Under the pieces are notes generated by a model, which had not been told where the DNA came from, ran no database searches, and saw nothing but the letters and a program-made list of their open reading frames with translations. From NCBI GenBank assembly GCA_017407365.1, contig JAFQWR010000250.1:1-6678 (forward strand): a DNA stretch of 6,678 nt, in the 5' to 3' direction. The stretch comes from Clostridia bacterium (GTDB taxonomy: Bacteria; Bacillota; Clostridia; Christensenellales; HGM11417). A program made the position numbers and the translations under genes. The number at the start of each line of letters is the position of its first letter. Position 1 is the first letter of the stretch. Positions 1-5,895 of the stretch are shown here, one piece after another.

Positions 1-318
1 CACGATGCGCAATCTGAGGCGTTGAAAATTCTCGCTTCCTCTGCAACGTGGGCAGAAGGAGATTACGAGCAAAGCATGAATGCCTTCAAGCTCCGTCAGT
101 ATCTTTCGCAGGTAGATTTAACCAATTATCCCCAGGCTGTGGTAAAAATGGCAGCAGGCGCGGAGTTTACCTTGCTGTCCTACTATCACGATGTAGAAAA
201 GTTTTTGCGCTATATGAATGCTTTTTATGCGCAACAGTTCACCGCACAAGACCGTATCAATGCAAAAGCTACGGTAATGTTCGATGAGGAAGCACAAAAG
301 TTTGTTGTTACCTACTGA
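1..318 (+). CDS. Unrecognised protein, C-terminal part only
   Basis: The reading frame is open from the first base of the window to a TGA at 316-318, giving 105 codons of a gene whose start lies upstream. I do not recognise the family. The visible part is soluble-looking and probably helical, rich in Ala, Tyr, Phe and Gln. It has a stretch (DYEQSMNAFKLRQYLSQVDL) that could be a helix-turn-helix repeat of TPR type, and it ends in a short beta-like tail (KFVVTY). No signal peptide or membrane segment is visible in this portion. A strong promoter begins 10 nt after the stop, so the gene belongs to a different upstream transcription unit and need not be related to the sodium-pump genes that follow. 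No clear intrinsic terminator separates it from that promoter. That it is coding rests on the open frame and normal composition; the function is unknown. Confidence 0.7.
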   Translation, partial: HDAQSEALKILASSATWAEGDYEQSMNAFKLRQYLSQVDLTNYPQAVVKMAAGAEFTLLSYYHDVEKFLRYMNAFYAQQFTAQDRINAKATVMFDEEAQKFVVTY

Positions 319-327
319 TGTTTGTAG

Positions 328-356
328 TTGACAAAACTATGCCTTTGTGCTAAAAT
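328..356 (+). promoter_or_regulatory. Sigma-A type promoter for the riboswitch/sodium-pump unit
   Basis: A perfect -35 box TTGACA (328-333) and a -10 box TAAAAT (351-356) are separated by exactly 17 nt. A TG dinucleotide one base before the -10 (TGC, 348-350) makes it an extended -10 promoter. Transcription should begin near 363, giving a leader of about 165 nt before the ATG at 529. This is the best consensus match in the window and suggests high basal initiation, with control exerted later by the leader. Confidence 0.85.
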
Positions 357-377
357 AGGTAGCGTAAAATTTCATAC

Positions 378-470
378 GGTTGGGGAGTAATTCGCAATAG
401 TAATTTGTACCCGTTTTGCGTCATCACGGCAGTTTTTGCTCGCATACGGGTTGAAAGAGTGAGACCAATT
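378..470 (+). promoter_or_regulatory. Probable yybP-ykoY-like (Mn2+) riboswitch aptamer
   Basis: The leader contains GGGGAGTA (382-389) and, about 70 nt later, GTGAGACC (459-466). These are the two conserved strands of the internal loop that characterises yybP-ykoY RNAs. As in that family, a basal helix directly flanks them: TTGG (380-383) pairs with CCAA (465-468), extendable by G-U pairs. Between them lie the family-like segments GCGTCATCACGG (418-429) and GCATACGG (442-449). A further helix joins ACCCG (409-413) to CGGGT (447-451), and a short hairpin GCA/TGC sits at 429-439. Known members bind Mn2+ and usually turn genes on. The distal helices differ from the examples I remember, and the downstream gene is a sodium pump. 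A different cation riboswitch, such as the Na+-sensing DUF1646 class, therefore cannot be excluded. Confidence 0.62.
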
Positions 471-507
471 CTTGTATTTTATAAGAAGAGGCTTACTCTA
501 TTTTTTT
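456..507 (+). terminator. Riboswitch-controlled intrinsic terminator
   Basis: AGAGTGAG (456-463) pairs with CTTACTCT (492-499) over 8 bp with one G-U. An inner helix TTCTT (469-473) with AAGAA (483-487) stacks inside, and the structure is followed by A and seven T (501-507). The 5' arm uses the conserved 3' strand of the aptamer (GTGAGACC), so aptamer and terminator cannot form together. The expected logic is ON: ligand holds the aptamer strand, the terminator does not form, and transcription proceeds into the pump genes. The ribosome binding site at 515-520 lies just beyond the T run. Confidence 0.7.
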
Positions 508-528
508 GTATTAAAAGGAGAAACTGGC

Positions 529-1680
529 ATGAACGAAATTTTTGATTTTCTGCTGGAAGGCGTCAGGGGCCTGGTTGCCGATCCCAAGCTTCTCATTATG
601 TGGGCGCTTGGCTTTTTGCTGATTTATCTCGGCATCAAAAAGAATATGGAGCCCGGGCTTCTTATTCCGATGGGCTTCGGTGCAATTCTTGTCAATCTGC
701 CCAATTCGGGTGCCATCACGCAGGAAATTCCCGGCGTCGGTCAGGTGGTTGGCATTTTAGACTGGCTATATCAGTTCGGTATTGAGGGTGCAGAGGCATT
801 CCCCTTGCTTCTGTTTATCGGTATCGGTGCAATGATTGACTTTGGTCCGCTCCTTTCTAATCCTAAGCTGATGTTCTTTGGTGCCGCTTCTCAGCTCGGT
901 ATTTTTGTGGTGCTGATTATTGCTTCGCTGTTCCTGCCCTTAAACGATGCGGCATCCATTGCAATCATTGCTGCGGCAGACGGTCCCACGGCAATTATGC
1001 TTGCCAATCTGTTCAAAACGGAATATCTTGCTCCCATTCTTGTGGTTGCATACTCGTACATGGCTCTTGTTCCCATCATTCAGCCCGTGGCAATCAAAAT
1101 GGTTACCACCAAGAAGGAGCGTGCCATCAAAATGAAGTACAATCCTCAGTCGGTAAGCAAGGCTACGCGTATTCTGTTCCCCATTTGCGTTACCATCATT
1201 GCAGGTCTTATTGCTCCCATCTCCGTTGCACTTGTAGGCTGCCTGATGTTCGGTAATCTGCTGCGTGAATGCGGCGTGCTTGATAATTTAAGCGAATCCG
1301 CAAGTAAGGTGCTTGCAAACCTCATCACGCTTGTGCTTGGTCTTTCCATTGCATCCACGATGACGGCGGAAGCCTTTATTAAGTGGGAGTTTTTAATGAT
1401 CATTGCACTTGGCCTGTTTGGCTTTGTATTTGATACCATAGGCGGTGTTCTGTTTGCAAAGCTTCTGAATCTTTTCTTAAAGGAAAAAATCAATCCCATG
1501 GTTGGCGGCTGCGGTATCTCTGCATTCCCCATGTCGGCACGTGTGGTGCAGAAGATGGGACTTGAGGCTGATCCCACCAATCACCTTCTGATGCACGCCG
1601 TTGGCGCAAACGTTTCCGGTCAGATTGCTTCCGTTATTGCGGGCGGTGTTCTGATGTCGCTGATTCCCGGCTTAATGTAA
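529..1680 (+). CDS. Na+-translocating decarboxylase beta subunit (OadB/GcdB/MmdB family)
   Basis: This 383-residue polytopic membrane protein belongs to the beta-subunit family of oxaloacetate, methylmalonyl-CoA and glutaconyl-CoA decarboxylases. These subunits decarboxylate carboxybiotin and export Na+ across the cytoplasmic membrane. Family signatures run in order: FIGIGAMIDFGPLLSNP (96-112), ADGPTA (150-155), YSYMALVPIIQP (175-186), GNLLRECGV (242-250), NPMVGGCGISAFPMSAR (322-338) and LLMHAVGANVSG (353-364). Residues equivalent to those important in Klebsiella OadB are all kept (Asp151, Tyr177, Asn322, Gly326, Ser331, Arg338), so it looks functional. The length suits the GcdB/MmdB group, but the substrate cannot be told from this subunit. 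The ATG at 529 is chosen because AAGGAG (515-520) precedes it by 8 nt; an in-frame TTG further upstream lies inside the terminator hairpin. The small OadG-like gene follows 18 nt later. No alpha or biotin carrier gene is in view. Confidence 0.93.
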   Translation: MNEIFDFLLEGVRGLVADPKLLIMWALGFLLIYLGIKKNMEPGLLIPMGFGAILVNLPNSGAITQEIPGVGQVVGILDWLYQFGIEGAEAFPLLLFIGIGAMIDFGPLLSNPKLMFFGAASQLGIFVVLIIASLFLPLNDAASIAIIAAADGPTAIMLANLFKTEYLAPILVVAYSYMALVPIIQPVAIKMVTTKKERAIKMKYNPQSVSKATRILFPICVTIIAGLIAPISVALVGCLMFGNLLRECGVLDNLSESASKVLANLITLVLGLSIASTMTAEAFIKWEFLMIIALGLFGFVFDTIGGVLFAKLLNLFLKEKINPMVGGCGISAFPMSARVVQKMGLEADPTNHLLMHAVGANVSGQIASVIAGGVLMSLIPGLM

Positions 1681-1698
1681 GCGGTAGGAGGTTTAAGT

Positions 1699-1905
1699 AT
1701 GAATGCATTATTATCTGTTATTAGCTCTGTTTTAGGCTTTGTGTCCTTTGATCAGGCGCGTTTTTTAGACGCCTTGAAGGTTGCAGGTATTTCCATTCTT
1801 TCTATTTTTGTGGTAATGGCGGTTGTTTTCTTTGCGGTAAAGATTCTGCAATGGGCAACCAATCTCAAAAATAAGAAATCCGAAGACAGTCAACGTAACG
1901 ACTGA
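1699..1905 (+). CDS. Small one-helix membrane protein, probable OadG-like gamma subunit
   Basis: This 68-residue protein has a short amphipathic N-terminus, one strong transmembrane helix (about residues 28-52, AGISILSIFVVMAVVFFAV core) and a polar, charged cytoplasmic tail rich in Lys, Asn, Glu and Asp. That architecture matches the gamma/delta subunits of sodium-pump decarboxylases, which anchor and assemble the complex. The sequence itself is too short and variable for certainty, so the assignment leans on its place 18 nt after the beta-subunit gene. It has an excellent ribosome binding site, AGGAGG at 1686-1691, 7 nt from the ATG. It lacks the long Ala/Pro linker and zinc-binding C-terminus of enterobacterial OadG. 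In most known operons gamma precedes beta; here it follows. The unit ends at the terminator just downstream. Confidence 0.65.
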   Translation: MNALLSVISSVLGFVSFDQARFLDALKVAGISILSIFVVMAVVFFAVKILQWATNLKNKKSEDSQRND

Positions 1906-1911
1906 CAGCAC

Positions 1912-1943
1912 AGCGCCCTGCCAATAAGTGGGGCGCTTTTCTT
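1912..1943 (+). terminator. Intrinsic terminator of the sodium-pump unit
   Basis: AGCGCCC (1912-1918) pairs perfectly with GGGCGCT (1931-1937), extended inward by a T-G pair, with a loop of about 10 nt and a TTTTCTT tail. It begins 7 nt after the stop codon of the small membrane protein and is the strongest hairpin terminator in the window. It separates the pump unit from the housekeeping operon. Confidence 0.9.
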
Positions 1944-1962
1944 ATAATTTGCACTTAAACGA

Positions 1963-1991
1963 TTGATTATTTTTATAAAATATGGTATAAT
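1963..1991 (+). promoter_or_regulatory. Sigma-A type promoter of the asp23-nusB-folD-xse-ispA operon
   Basis: The -35 box is TTGATT (1963-1968) and the -10 is a perfect TATAAT (1986-1991), with a 17-nt spacer and an extended -10 TG (TGG, 1983-1985). Transcription should start near 1998, leaving a very short leader before the TTG start at 2024. The surrounding DNA is AT-rich. No operator-like dyad is evident, which suggests constitutive expression. Confidence 0.85.
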
Positions 1992-2023
1992 AAAAAAAAC
2001 TCTGTTGCAAAGGGAGGCGTCTC

Positions 2024-2371
2024 TTGAATAAAAACGAGGGTAAGGGTAATGTATATTATTCCCGCAGTATTCTGAATAACATCATTCTTCTTGCAGTAGA
2101 AGAGGTAGAAGGTGTTGCCTTCAAGCAAAAGGGGCAGGGCGGTAAGCGCAGTGTTTCTTCCCGTCCCGAGGTAAAAATCGATTTCTGCAAGGAAGGCGTT
2201 TTTGTGGACGTTTCTGTCGTTGTAAAAAACGATTGCAGTGTACCCGATCTTTCTTTCCGCATTCAGGAAAATGTAAAGCGTGCGGTTGAAAGCATGACGG
2301 AGTTTAAGGTGGTAGAGGTTAATATCGCTGTTTTAGACGTCGTTTTTGAAGAGGATGAAGGTAAAGAATGA
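2024..2371 (+). CDS. Asp23/Gls24 (DUF322) family protein, YqhY-like
   Basis: The product is 115 residues long and shows the Asp23/YqhY pattern. A conserved N-terminal helix (YYSRSILNNIILLAVEEVEGV, about 11-31) is followed by a strand-rich core with VKIDF, GVFVDVSVVVK and an IQENVKRAVESMTEFKVVEVNIAVLDVVF segment. In Bacillus subtilis the homologue YqhY sits between accC and nusB and has been linked to acetyl-CoA carboxylase/malonyl-CoA homeostasis; here acc genes are absent upstream. It is cytoplasmic, with no signal or membrane segment. Translation starts at a TTG preceded by GGGAGG (2012-2017) at 6 nt, and no ATG is available near the N-terminus. The stop overlaps the nusB start by 4 nt (ATGA). 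The TTG start may hold its synthesis down relative to the operon. Confidence 0.88.
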   Translation: MNKNEGKGNVYYSRSILNNIILLAVEEVEGVAFKQKGQGGKRSVSSRPEVKIDFCKEGVFVDVSVVVKNDCSVPDLSFRIQENVKRAVESMTEFKVVEVNIAVLDVVFEEDEGKE

Positions 2372-2754
2372 GAAAGCAAGCAAGAGAATGCGCCGTTAAG
2401 CTGATTTACGAATATCAGTTCTGGCAAAAGCCCAACGGCTCTACTTTAGATACGCTTATCGAAAATCACAAGTTAGACGAAAAGGATATTGCCTATCTGC
2501 AAACCGTTTACGAGGGGGTCATTGCCCATTGGGATGAGCTTCGCGAGGAAATCCTTTCCAGGTCTGAAAAATACAAGGCAGAGCGTATGTTTTTACTGGA
2601 TCTTTCCATTATGATGCTAGCTCTGTACGAAATGCGTTATTGTGCGGATATCCCCAATAAGGTATCCCTTAATGAAGCGATCGAAATTTCTAAGGAATAC
2701 TCCACCGATAAAAGCGGTGCAATTATCAACGGTATTCTTGCAAACTATCTGTAA
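2368..2754 (+). CDS. nusB: Transcription antitermination factor NusB
   Basis: NusB is an all-helical RNA-binding protein that, with NusE (ribosomal protein S10), binds boxA RNA and promotes processive transcription of rRNA operons. The 128-residue length is normal. The N-terminal RKQARECAVKLIYEYQF (2-18) and the C-terminal PNKVSLNEAIEISKEYSTDKSGAIINGIL block (about 97-125) are the two diagnostic family signatures. The ATG overlaps the upstream stop (ATGA), and a GAAGG at 2357-2361 acts as ribosome binding site. The gene order Asp23-nusB-folD is as in many Bacillota. A hairpin follows the stop codon, so nusB and its upstream partner may be made in excess over the downstream genes. Confidence 0.96.
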   Translation: MRKQARECAVKLIYEYQFWQKPNGSTLDTLIENHKLDEKDIAYLQTVYEGVIAHWDELREEILSRSEKYKAERMFLLDLSIMMLALYEMRYCADIPNKVSLNEAIEISKEYSTDKSGAIINGILANYL

Positions 2755-2760
2755 AGAAAT

Positions 2761-2789
2761 AAGACGCTAAATCATCGGCGTCTTTTCTT
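2761..2789 (+). terminator. Terminator-like hairpin between nusB and folD
   Basis: AAGACGC (2761-2767) pairs with GCGTCTT (2778-2784), plus one inner T-G pair, around an 8-nt loop. It is followed by only TTCTT, a weak T tract. I see no convincing promoter between it and folD, so it is more likely a partial terminator or an RNA-stability element inside the operon than an operon end. Confidence 0.65.
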
Positions 2790-2811
2790 GCTCTTAGGAG
2801 GGTTTTGTATT

Positions 2812-3663
2812 ATGTCGGCAACTGTATTAGACGGTAAGGCGCTATCAAAAAAACTACGCGAGGGTATGGCGGAAGAGGTTGCTTTAATCGCAAAGGAAAC
2901 GGGCAGGCAAATTGGTCTTGCCGTTATTCTCGTTGGTGAGGACCCTGCTTCTACCGTATACGTCCGTAACAAAATCCGCGCGTGTGAGGAGGTTGGCGTC
3001 CGTTCCTTCCAATACCGCCTGCCTGCCGAAACCACGCAAGACGAGCTGATTACTCTCATCCGCAAGCTGAATGCAGATGACGAGGTAAATGGTATTCTTG
3101 TGCAGCTTCCCTTGCCGAAGGGCTTAAACGAAAGTGCTGTATTAGAGGAAATCAACTACGAAAAGGATGTAGACGGCTTCCACGAGCGCAATGCAGGTAA
3201 GCTGTTTTTGGGCAACGGAGGTCTTGTTGCCTGTACGCCAAGCGGGTGTATGGAGCTGATAGCAGAAAGCGGCGTATCCGTTTCGGGTAAGCGTGCCGTT
3301 GTAATCGGAAGATCTAATATCGTGGGCAAGCCCATGGCGATGCTTCTGTTGAATGCAAATGCAACGGTTACCGTATGCCACAGCAGAACGCAGAATATAG
3401 CAGAGGTTACAAGGGAGGCAGATATCCTTGTAGCGGCCGTGGGGCGTCCCAATTTTGTAACGGCAGACATGGTTAAGCCGGGTGCCGTGGTTATTGACGT
3501 AGGCATCAACCGCTTGGATGGCAAGCTGGTTGGTGACGTAGAATATTCCTCTGTCAGCGAGGTTGCAGGTTACATTACGCCCGTTCCGGGCGGCGTTGGC
3601 CCCATGACCATAACCATGCTGATGAAAAATACCATTCTTGCGGCAAAACAGCAATGGAAATAA
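2812..3663 (+). CDS. folD: Bifunctional methylene-THF dehydrogenase / methenyl-THF cyclohydrolase
   Basis: FolD interconverts 5,10-methylene-, 5,10-methenyl- and 10-formyl-tetrahydrofolate using NADP, supplying one-carbon units for purine and other syntheses in the cytoplasm. The 283-residue protein is of standard length. The catalytic YVRNK motif gives Tyr50 and Lys54, in the context VILVGEDPASTVYV. VQLPLPKGLN and KDVDGFH follow, and then the Rossmann-fold cofactor segment GRSNIVGKPMAMLL. DVGINR and the C-terminal ITPVPGGVGPMTITML signature complete the set. The ATG at 2812 is chosen because AGGAGG (2796-2801) lies 10 nt upstream; an in-frame TTG 24 nt earlier would place that site inside the coding region. 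The last 10 nt overlap xseA, indicating translational coupling. Confidence 0.97.
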   Translation: MSATVLDGKALSKKLREGMAEEVALIAKETGRQIGLAVILVGEDPASTVYVRNKIRACEEVGVRSFQYRLPAETTQDELITLIRKLNADDEVNGILVQLPLPKGLNESAVLEEINYEKDVDGFHERNAGKLFLGNGGLVACTPSGCMELIAESGVSVSGKRAVVIGRSNIVGKPMAMLLLNANATVTVCHSRTQNIAEVTREADILVAAVGRPNFVTADMVKPGAVVIDVGINRLDGKLVGDVEYSSVSEVAGYITPVPGGVGPMTITMLMKNTILAAKQQWK

Positions 3664-4835
3664 GATATATCACAGTTTCTCAGCTGTGCGGATACGTCAA
3701 GGGTATCTTTGATGCTGAGGAGCTTTTACACAACATCTGGCTTTTAGGTGAGGTTTCAGGCTTTACCGTATCAAACGGAAATGCATTTTTTACCCTGAAG
3801 GATGCCGGCGGCTTAATTGGCTGTGTGTATTTTGGGATCGATCAGTCTGATTACAGACCCAAAAACGGCGACCTGATCGTGGCAAGGGGTAGACCTGCCT
3901 ACTATCCAAGAGGTGGCAGACTCAACTTTCAGACAAGCGAAATCAGACCGTACGGTCAGGGGCTCCTGTATGCTGAAAGGCAAAAGCTGAAGGAGCGTTT
4001 GGAAAAGGAGGGGCTTTTTGATAAAAAATATAAAAAGCCGCTTCCCAAGTATGCCCTTAAAATTGGTGTGGTAACAAGCGAAAAGGGTGCTGTATTGCAG
4101 GATATCATCCGTGTCACCAAGCGGCGCAATCCCTTTGTAGAAATCATTCTGTACCCCGTATCCGTGCAGGGCGTAAAGGCGGTGCAGGAAATTTGTGAGG
4201 GAATACGTGCGATGGATGCCGTTTCTCCCGACATCATCATTGTTGCACGTGGCGGTGGCAGTGACGAGGATCTTTCTCCTTTCTACGAGGAAAAGGTTGT
4301 CCGTGCGGTATTTGAGGCAAAAACGCCCGTAATTTCTGCCGTAGGCCATGAAACGGATTATACCTTCTGCGATTTTGCCGCAGACGAGCGCGCATCTACG
4401 CCGTCAGTAGCGGCTGAGCTTGCTGTGTTTGATTATCAGGAGTTATGCAATTTATTAAAGAGCACACACCTTCTGGCATTAAGCCGTATCCGCTCTAAAA
4501 TGCAAACGGCAACTGCACGCTACCGTCAGGCAAATTCTGCCATTGTTCACGGTGCGATGCGTAATTATAACGATAAAAAGAGGCGTGTGGAGCGTGCGCT
4601 TACAAAAATACGTTTTTCTGCGGAAGCAAAGCTTACTGCCTACAAAACCCGCTGTGCAAAGGCAATTGAGCTTTTGCAATCTGCAAAGCCCACCCGTTGG
4701 CTACAGCGTGGCTATGCTTATGTTACACAAAACGGAAAGAGGATTAAGGGCGCCGCGGCATTGCGTGTAGGCGATACCGTTAAGCTGACCTTTTCTGATG
4801 CTTCCGTAATCGCGAAAATAGAGGATTTATTATGA
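3654..4835 (+). CDS. xseA: Exonuclease VII large subunit
   Basis: XseA is the catalytic subunit of exonuclease VII, which degrades single-stranded DNA in both directions into oligonucleotides and works with several copies of XseB. The N-terminal OB-fold (about 1-100) includes ISVSQL-like ITVSQLCGYVK, GEVSGF and FFTLKD. The nuclease core carries VVTSEKGAVLQDI (139-151), ARGGGSDEDL (198-207), GHETDYTFCDFAADERASTP (231-250) and AAEL. A helical, probably coiled-coil stretch (about 260-345) follows, and the C-terminal domain has RGYAYV (352-357) with GDTVKLTF. At 393 residues it is at the short end of the family (often 400-450), with no visible damage to motifs. It starts inside the end of folD and overlaps xseB by ATGA, so the three are probably translated together. 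Confidence 0.96.
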   Translation: MEIRYITVSQLCGYVKGIFDAEELLHNIWLLGEVSGFTVSNGNAFFTLKDAGGLIGCVYFGIDQSDYRPKNGDLIVARGRPAYYPRGGRLNFQTSEIRPYGQGLLYAERQKLKERLEKEGLFDKKYKKPLPKYALKIGVVTSEKGAVLQDIIRVTKRRNPFVEIILYPVSVQGVKAVQEICEGIRAMDAVSPDIIIVARGGGSDEDLSPFYEEKVVRAVFEAKTPVISAVGHETDYTFCDFAADERASTPSVAAELAVFDYQELCNLLKSTHLLALSRIRSKMQTATARYRQANSAIVHGAMRNYNDKKRRVERALTKIRFSAEAKLTAYKTRCAKAIELLQSAKPTRWLQRGYAYVTQNGKRIKGAAALRVGDTVKLTFSDASVIAKIEDLL

Positions 4836-5044
4836 CGCTTGAACAGAATATTAAAAAATTAGAGCAGATCGCTTCGAAGATTTCAGACGAAGAGGTTTCT
4901 TTGGAGGAAAGCTTAAAGCTATTTGAGCAAGGTGTTCTTGTGTCGGAGCAAACACTTTCTGCAATTGCCGCCTGCGAGGGTAAAATCACGCTATTAAAGG
5001 AGCGTGCAGATGCCCTGTTTGAGGATGAAGAAGATGACGGTTGA
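4832..5044 (+). CDS. xseB: Exonuclease VII small subunit
   Basis: This acidic 70-residue helical protein is the accessory subunit that binds the coiled-coil part of XseA. The family signature spans almost the whole chain: LEQNIKKLEQIASKISDEEV, then SLEESLKLFEQGVLVSEQ, ending in an acidic tail (FEDEEDDG). The start ATG overlaps the xseA stop (ATGA), with GAGG at 4821-4824 as ribosome binding site. The end overlaps ispA by 11 nt. Length and composition are typical. Confidence 0.95.
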   Translation: MTLEQNIKKLEQIASKISDEEVSLEESLKLFEQGVLVSEQTLSAIAACEGKITLLKERADALFEDEEDDG

Positions 5045-5873
5045 GGAAAGAATTCAGCAGTATTCGGCTGTTTTTGAGCAGGCTCTTGCAGATTTCTGGT
5101 CACAGCTTCCCGTAATTGAGCCGTTGAAGGACGCTATGGCATACAGCCTCTTTTCGGGAGGTAAGCGTATACGTCCCGTCCTGACGCTTGCGGTTGCGGA
5201 TATGCTGCAAAAAGATCTTTCTGAGGTTATGCCTCTTGCAATTGCCGTAGAATTGATTCATACCTATTCGTTGATACACGACGATCTTCCCTGCATGGAT
5301 AACGATGATTATCGCAGAGGGCGTCTTACCTCTCATAAGGTTTACGGTGAGGCTATGGCAGTGCTTGCGGGTGATGCGCTTCTCAATCTTGCGCACACCG
5401 TTTTGCTGCAATATGCAGATAGCGCAAGCAGGCAAAGAGCGGCTGTGTATCTTTCGGAATGCGCGGGTGCGCTTGGTATGGTGGGCGGTCAGGTCGCAGA
5501 TATACGTGAGGTCGGTGATGCCGATGCAGAGCAAATAGATTATATTCATCTGCATAAAACAGCAAAGCTTTTTATGGGTGCAGGCGTTTCTCCTGCCATT
5601 TCTCTTGGTATCAAAGAGGAAGAAATTTCCCTCATCGAAGGCTTTTGCAAGCATTTGGGTCTTGCGTTTCAGATTACAGACGATATGTTGGATTGCGGCA
5701 ATGCGGCTAAGCAAGCGGACAAAACGACCTATCTTAGTGTAATGTCAATAGAGGCGGTTGCTTCTCTTGCAAAGGAGTATAGTGTAAGGGCTTACGATTC
5801 CTTATGCGCTTTACCGTACGATACCTCTTTTTTTAAGGAGTTATTGTTATATTTATTGCAAAGAAAGAAATAA
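5034..5873 (+). CDS. ispA: Farnesyl diphosphate synthase (geranyltranstransferase)
   Basis: IspA condenses isopentenyl diphosphate with dimethylallyl and geranyl diphosphate to make farnesyl diphosphate, the precursor of undecaprenyl phosphate and quinones. The 279-residue protein has GGKRIRP (42-48), the first Asp-rich motif DDLPCMDNDD (83-92) followed by RRG, GGQVAD (151-156), HKT (174-176) and the second Asp-rich motif DDMLD (216-220). Tyr78-Ser79 before the first motif is the arrangement of bacterial C15-producing enzymes. The loop between DDMLD and KTTY (230-233) is only 9 residues, about 10 fewer than in Escherichia coli IspA, and lacks the usual GK..G.D element. The ATG at 5034 was chosen because GAGG (5021-5024) lies 9 nt upstream; ATG at 5025 in the same frame is an alternative. 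It overlaps xseB and is followed by the large non-coding region, as in OLE-containing genomes. Confidence 0.94.
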   Translation: MTVEERIQQYSAVFEQALADFWSQLPVIEPLKDAMAYSLFSGGKRIRPVLTLAVADMLQKDLSEVMPLAIAVELIHTYSLIHDDLPCMDNDDYRRGRLTSHKVYGEAMAVLAGDALLNLAHTVLLQYADSASRQRAAVYLSECAGALGMVGGQVADIREVGDADAEQIDYIHLHKTAKLFMGAGVSPAISLGIKEEEISLIEGFCKHLGLAFQITDDMLDCGNAAKQADKTTYLSVMSIEAVASLAKEYSVRAYDSLCALPYDTSFFKELLLYLLQRKK

Positions 5874-5877
5874 ATCA

Positions 5878-5895
5878 TTCCGAATTCTTTCGGGA
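5878..5895 (+). other. Small hairpin between ispA and the large RNA
   Basis: TTCCGAA (5878-5884) pairs with TTCGGGA (5889-5895), with one wobble, around a TTCT loop, starting 4 nt after the ispA stop. There is no T tract after it, so it is not a classic terminator. It could protect the mRNA end, mark a processing site that releases the downstream RNA, or be the first helix of that RNA. Confidence 0.5.

Noticed and set aside
312..327. CTAC/GTAG dyad at the end of the first gene as a terminator
   Set aside because: It has only 4 bp, no T tract, and runs into the -35 box.
472..528. An upstream in-frame TTG start that would add 19 residues to the beta subunit
   Set aside because: It lies inside the terminator hairpin and has no ribosome binding site, whereas the ATG at 529 has AAGGAG 8 nt upstream.
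1146..1580. A 144-codon minus-strand frame opposite the beta subunit
   Set aside because: It is a shadow of the coding strand, Ser/Arg/Pro-rich, without family features; the plus-strand gene is certain.
3142..3654. Long minus-strand frames opposite folD, with similar ones opposite xseA and ispA
   Set aside because: Composition (Cys, His and Arg rich, no motifs) and the clear plus-strand families mark these as antisense artefacts.
5004..5033. An earlier ispA start adding 10 residues
   Set aside because: It would extend deeper into xseB, lacks a good ribosome binding site, and adds residues not typical of the family N-terminus.
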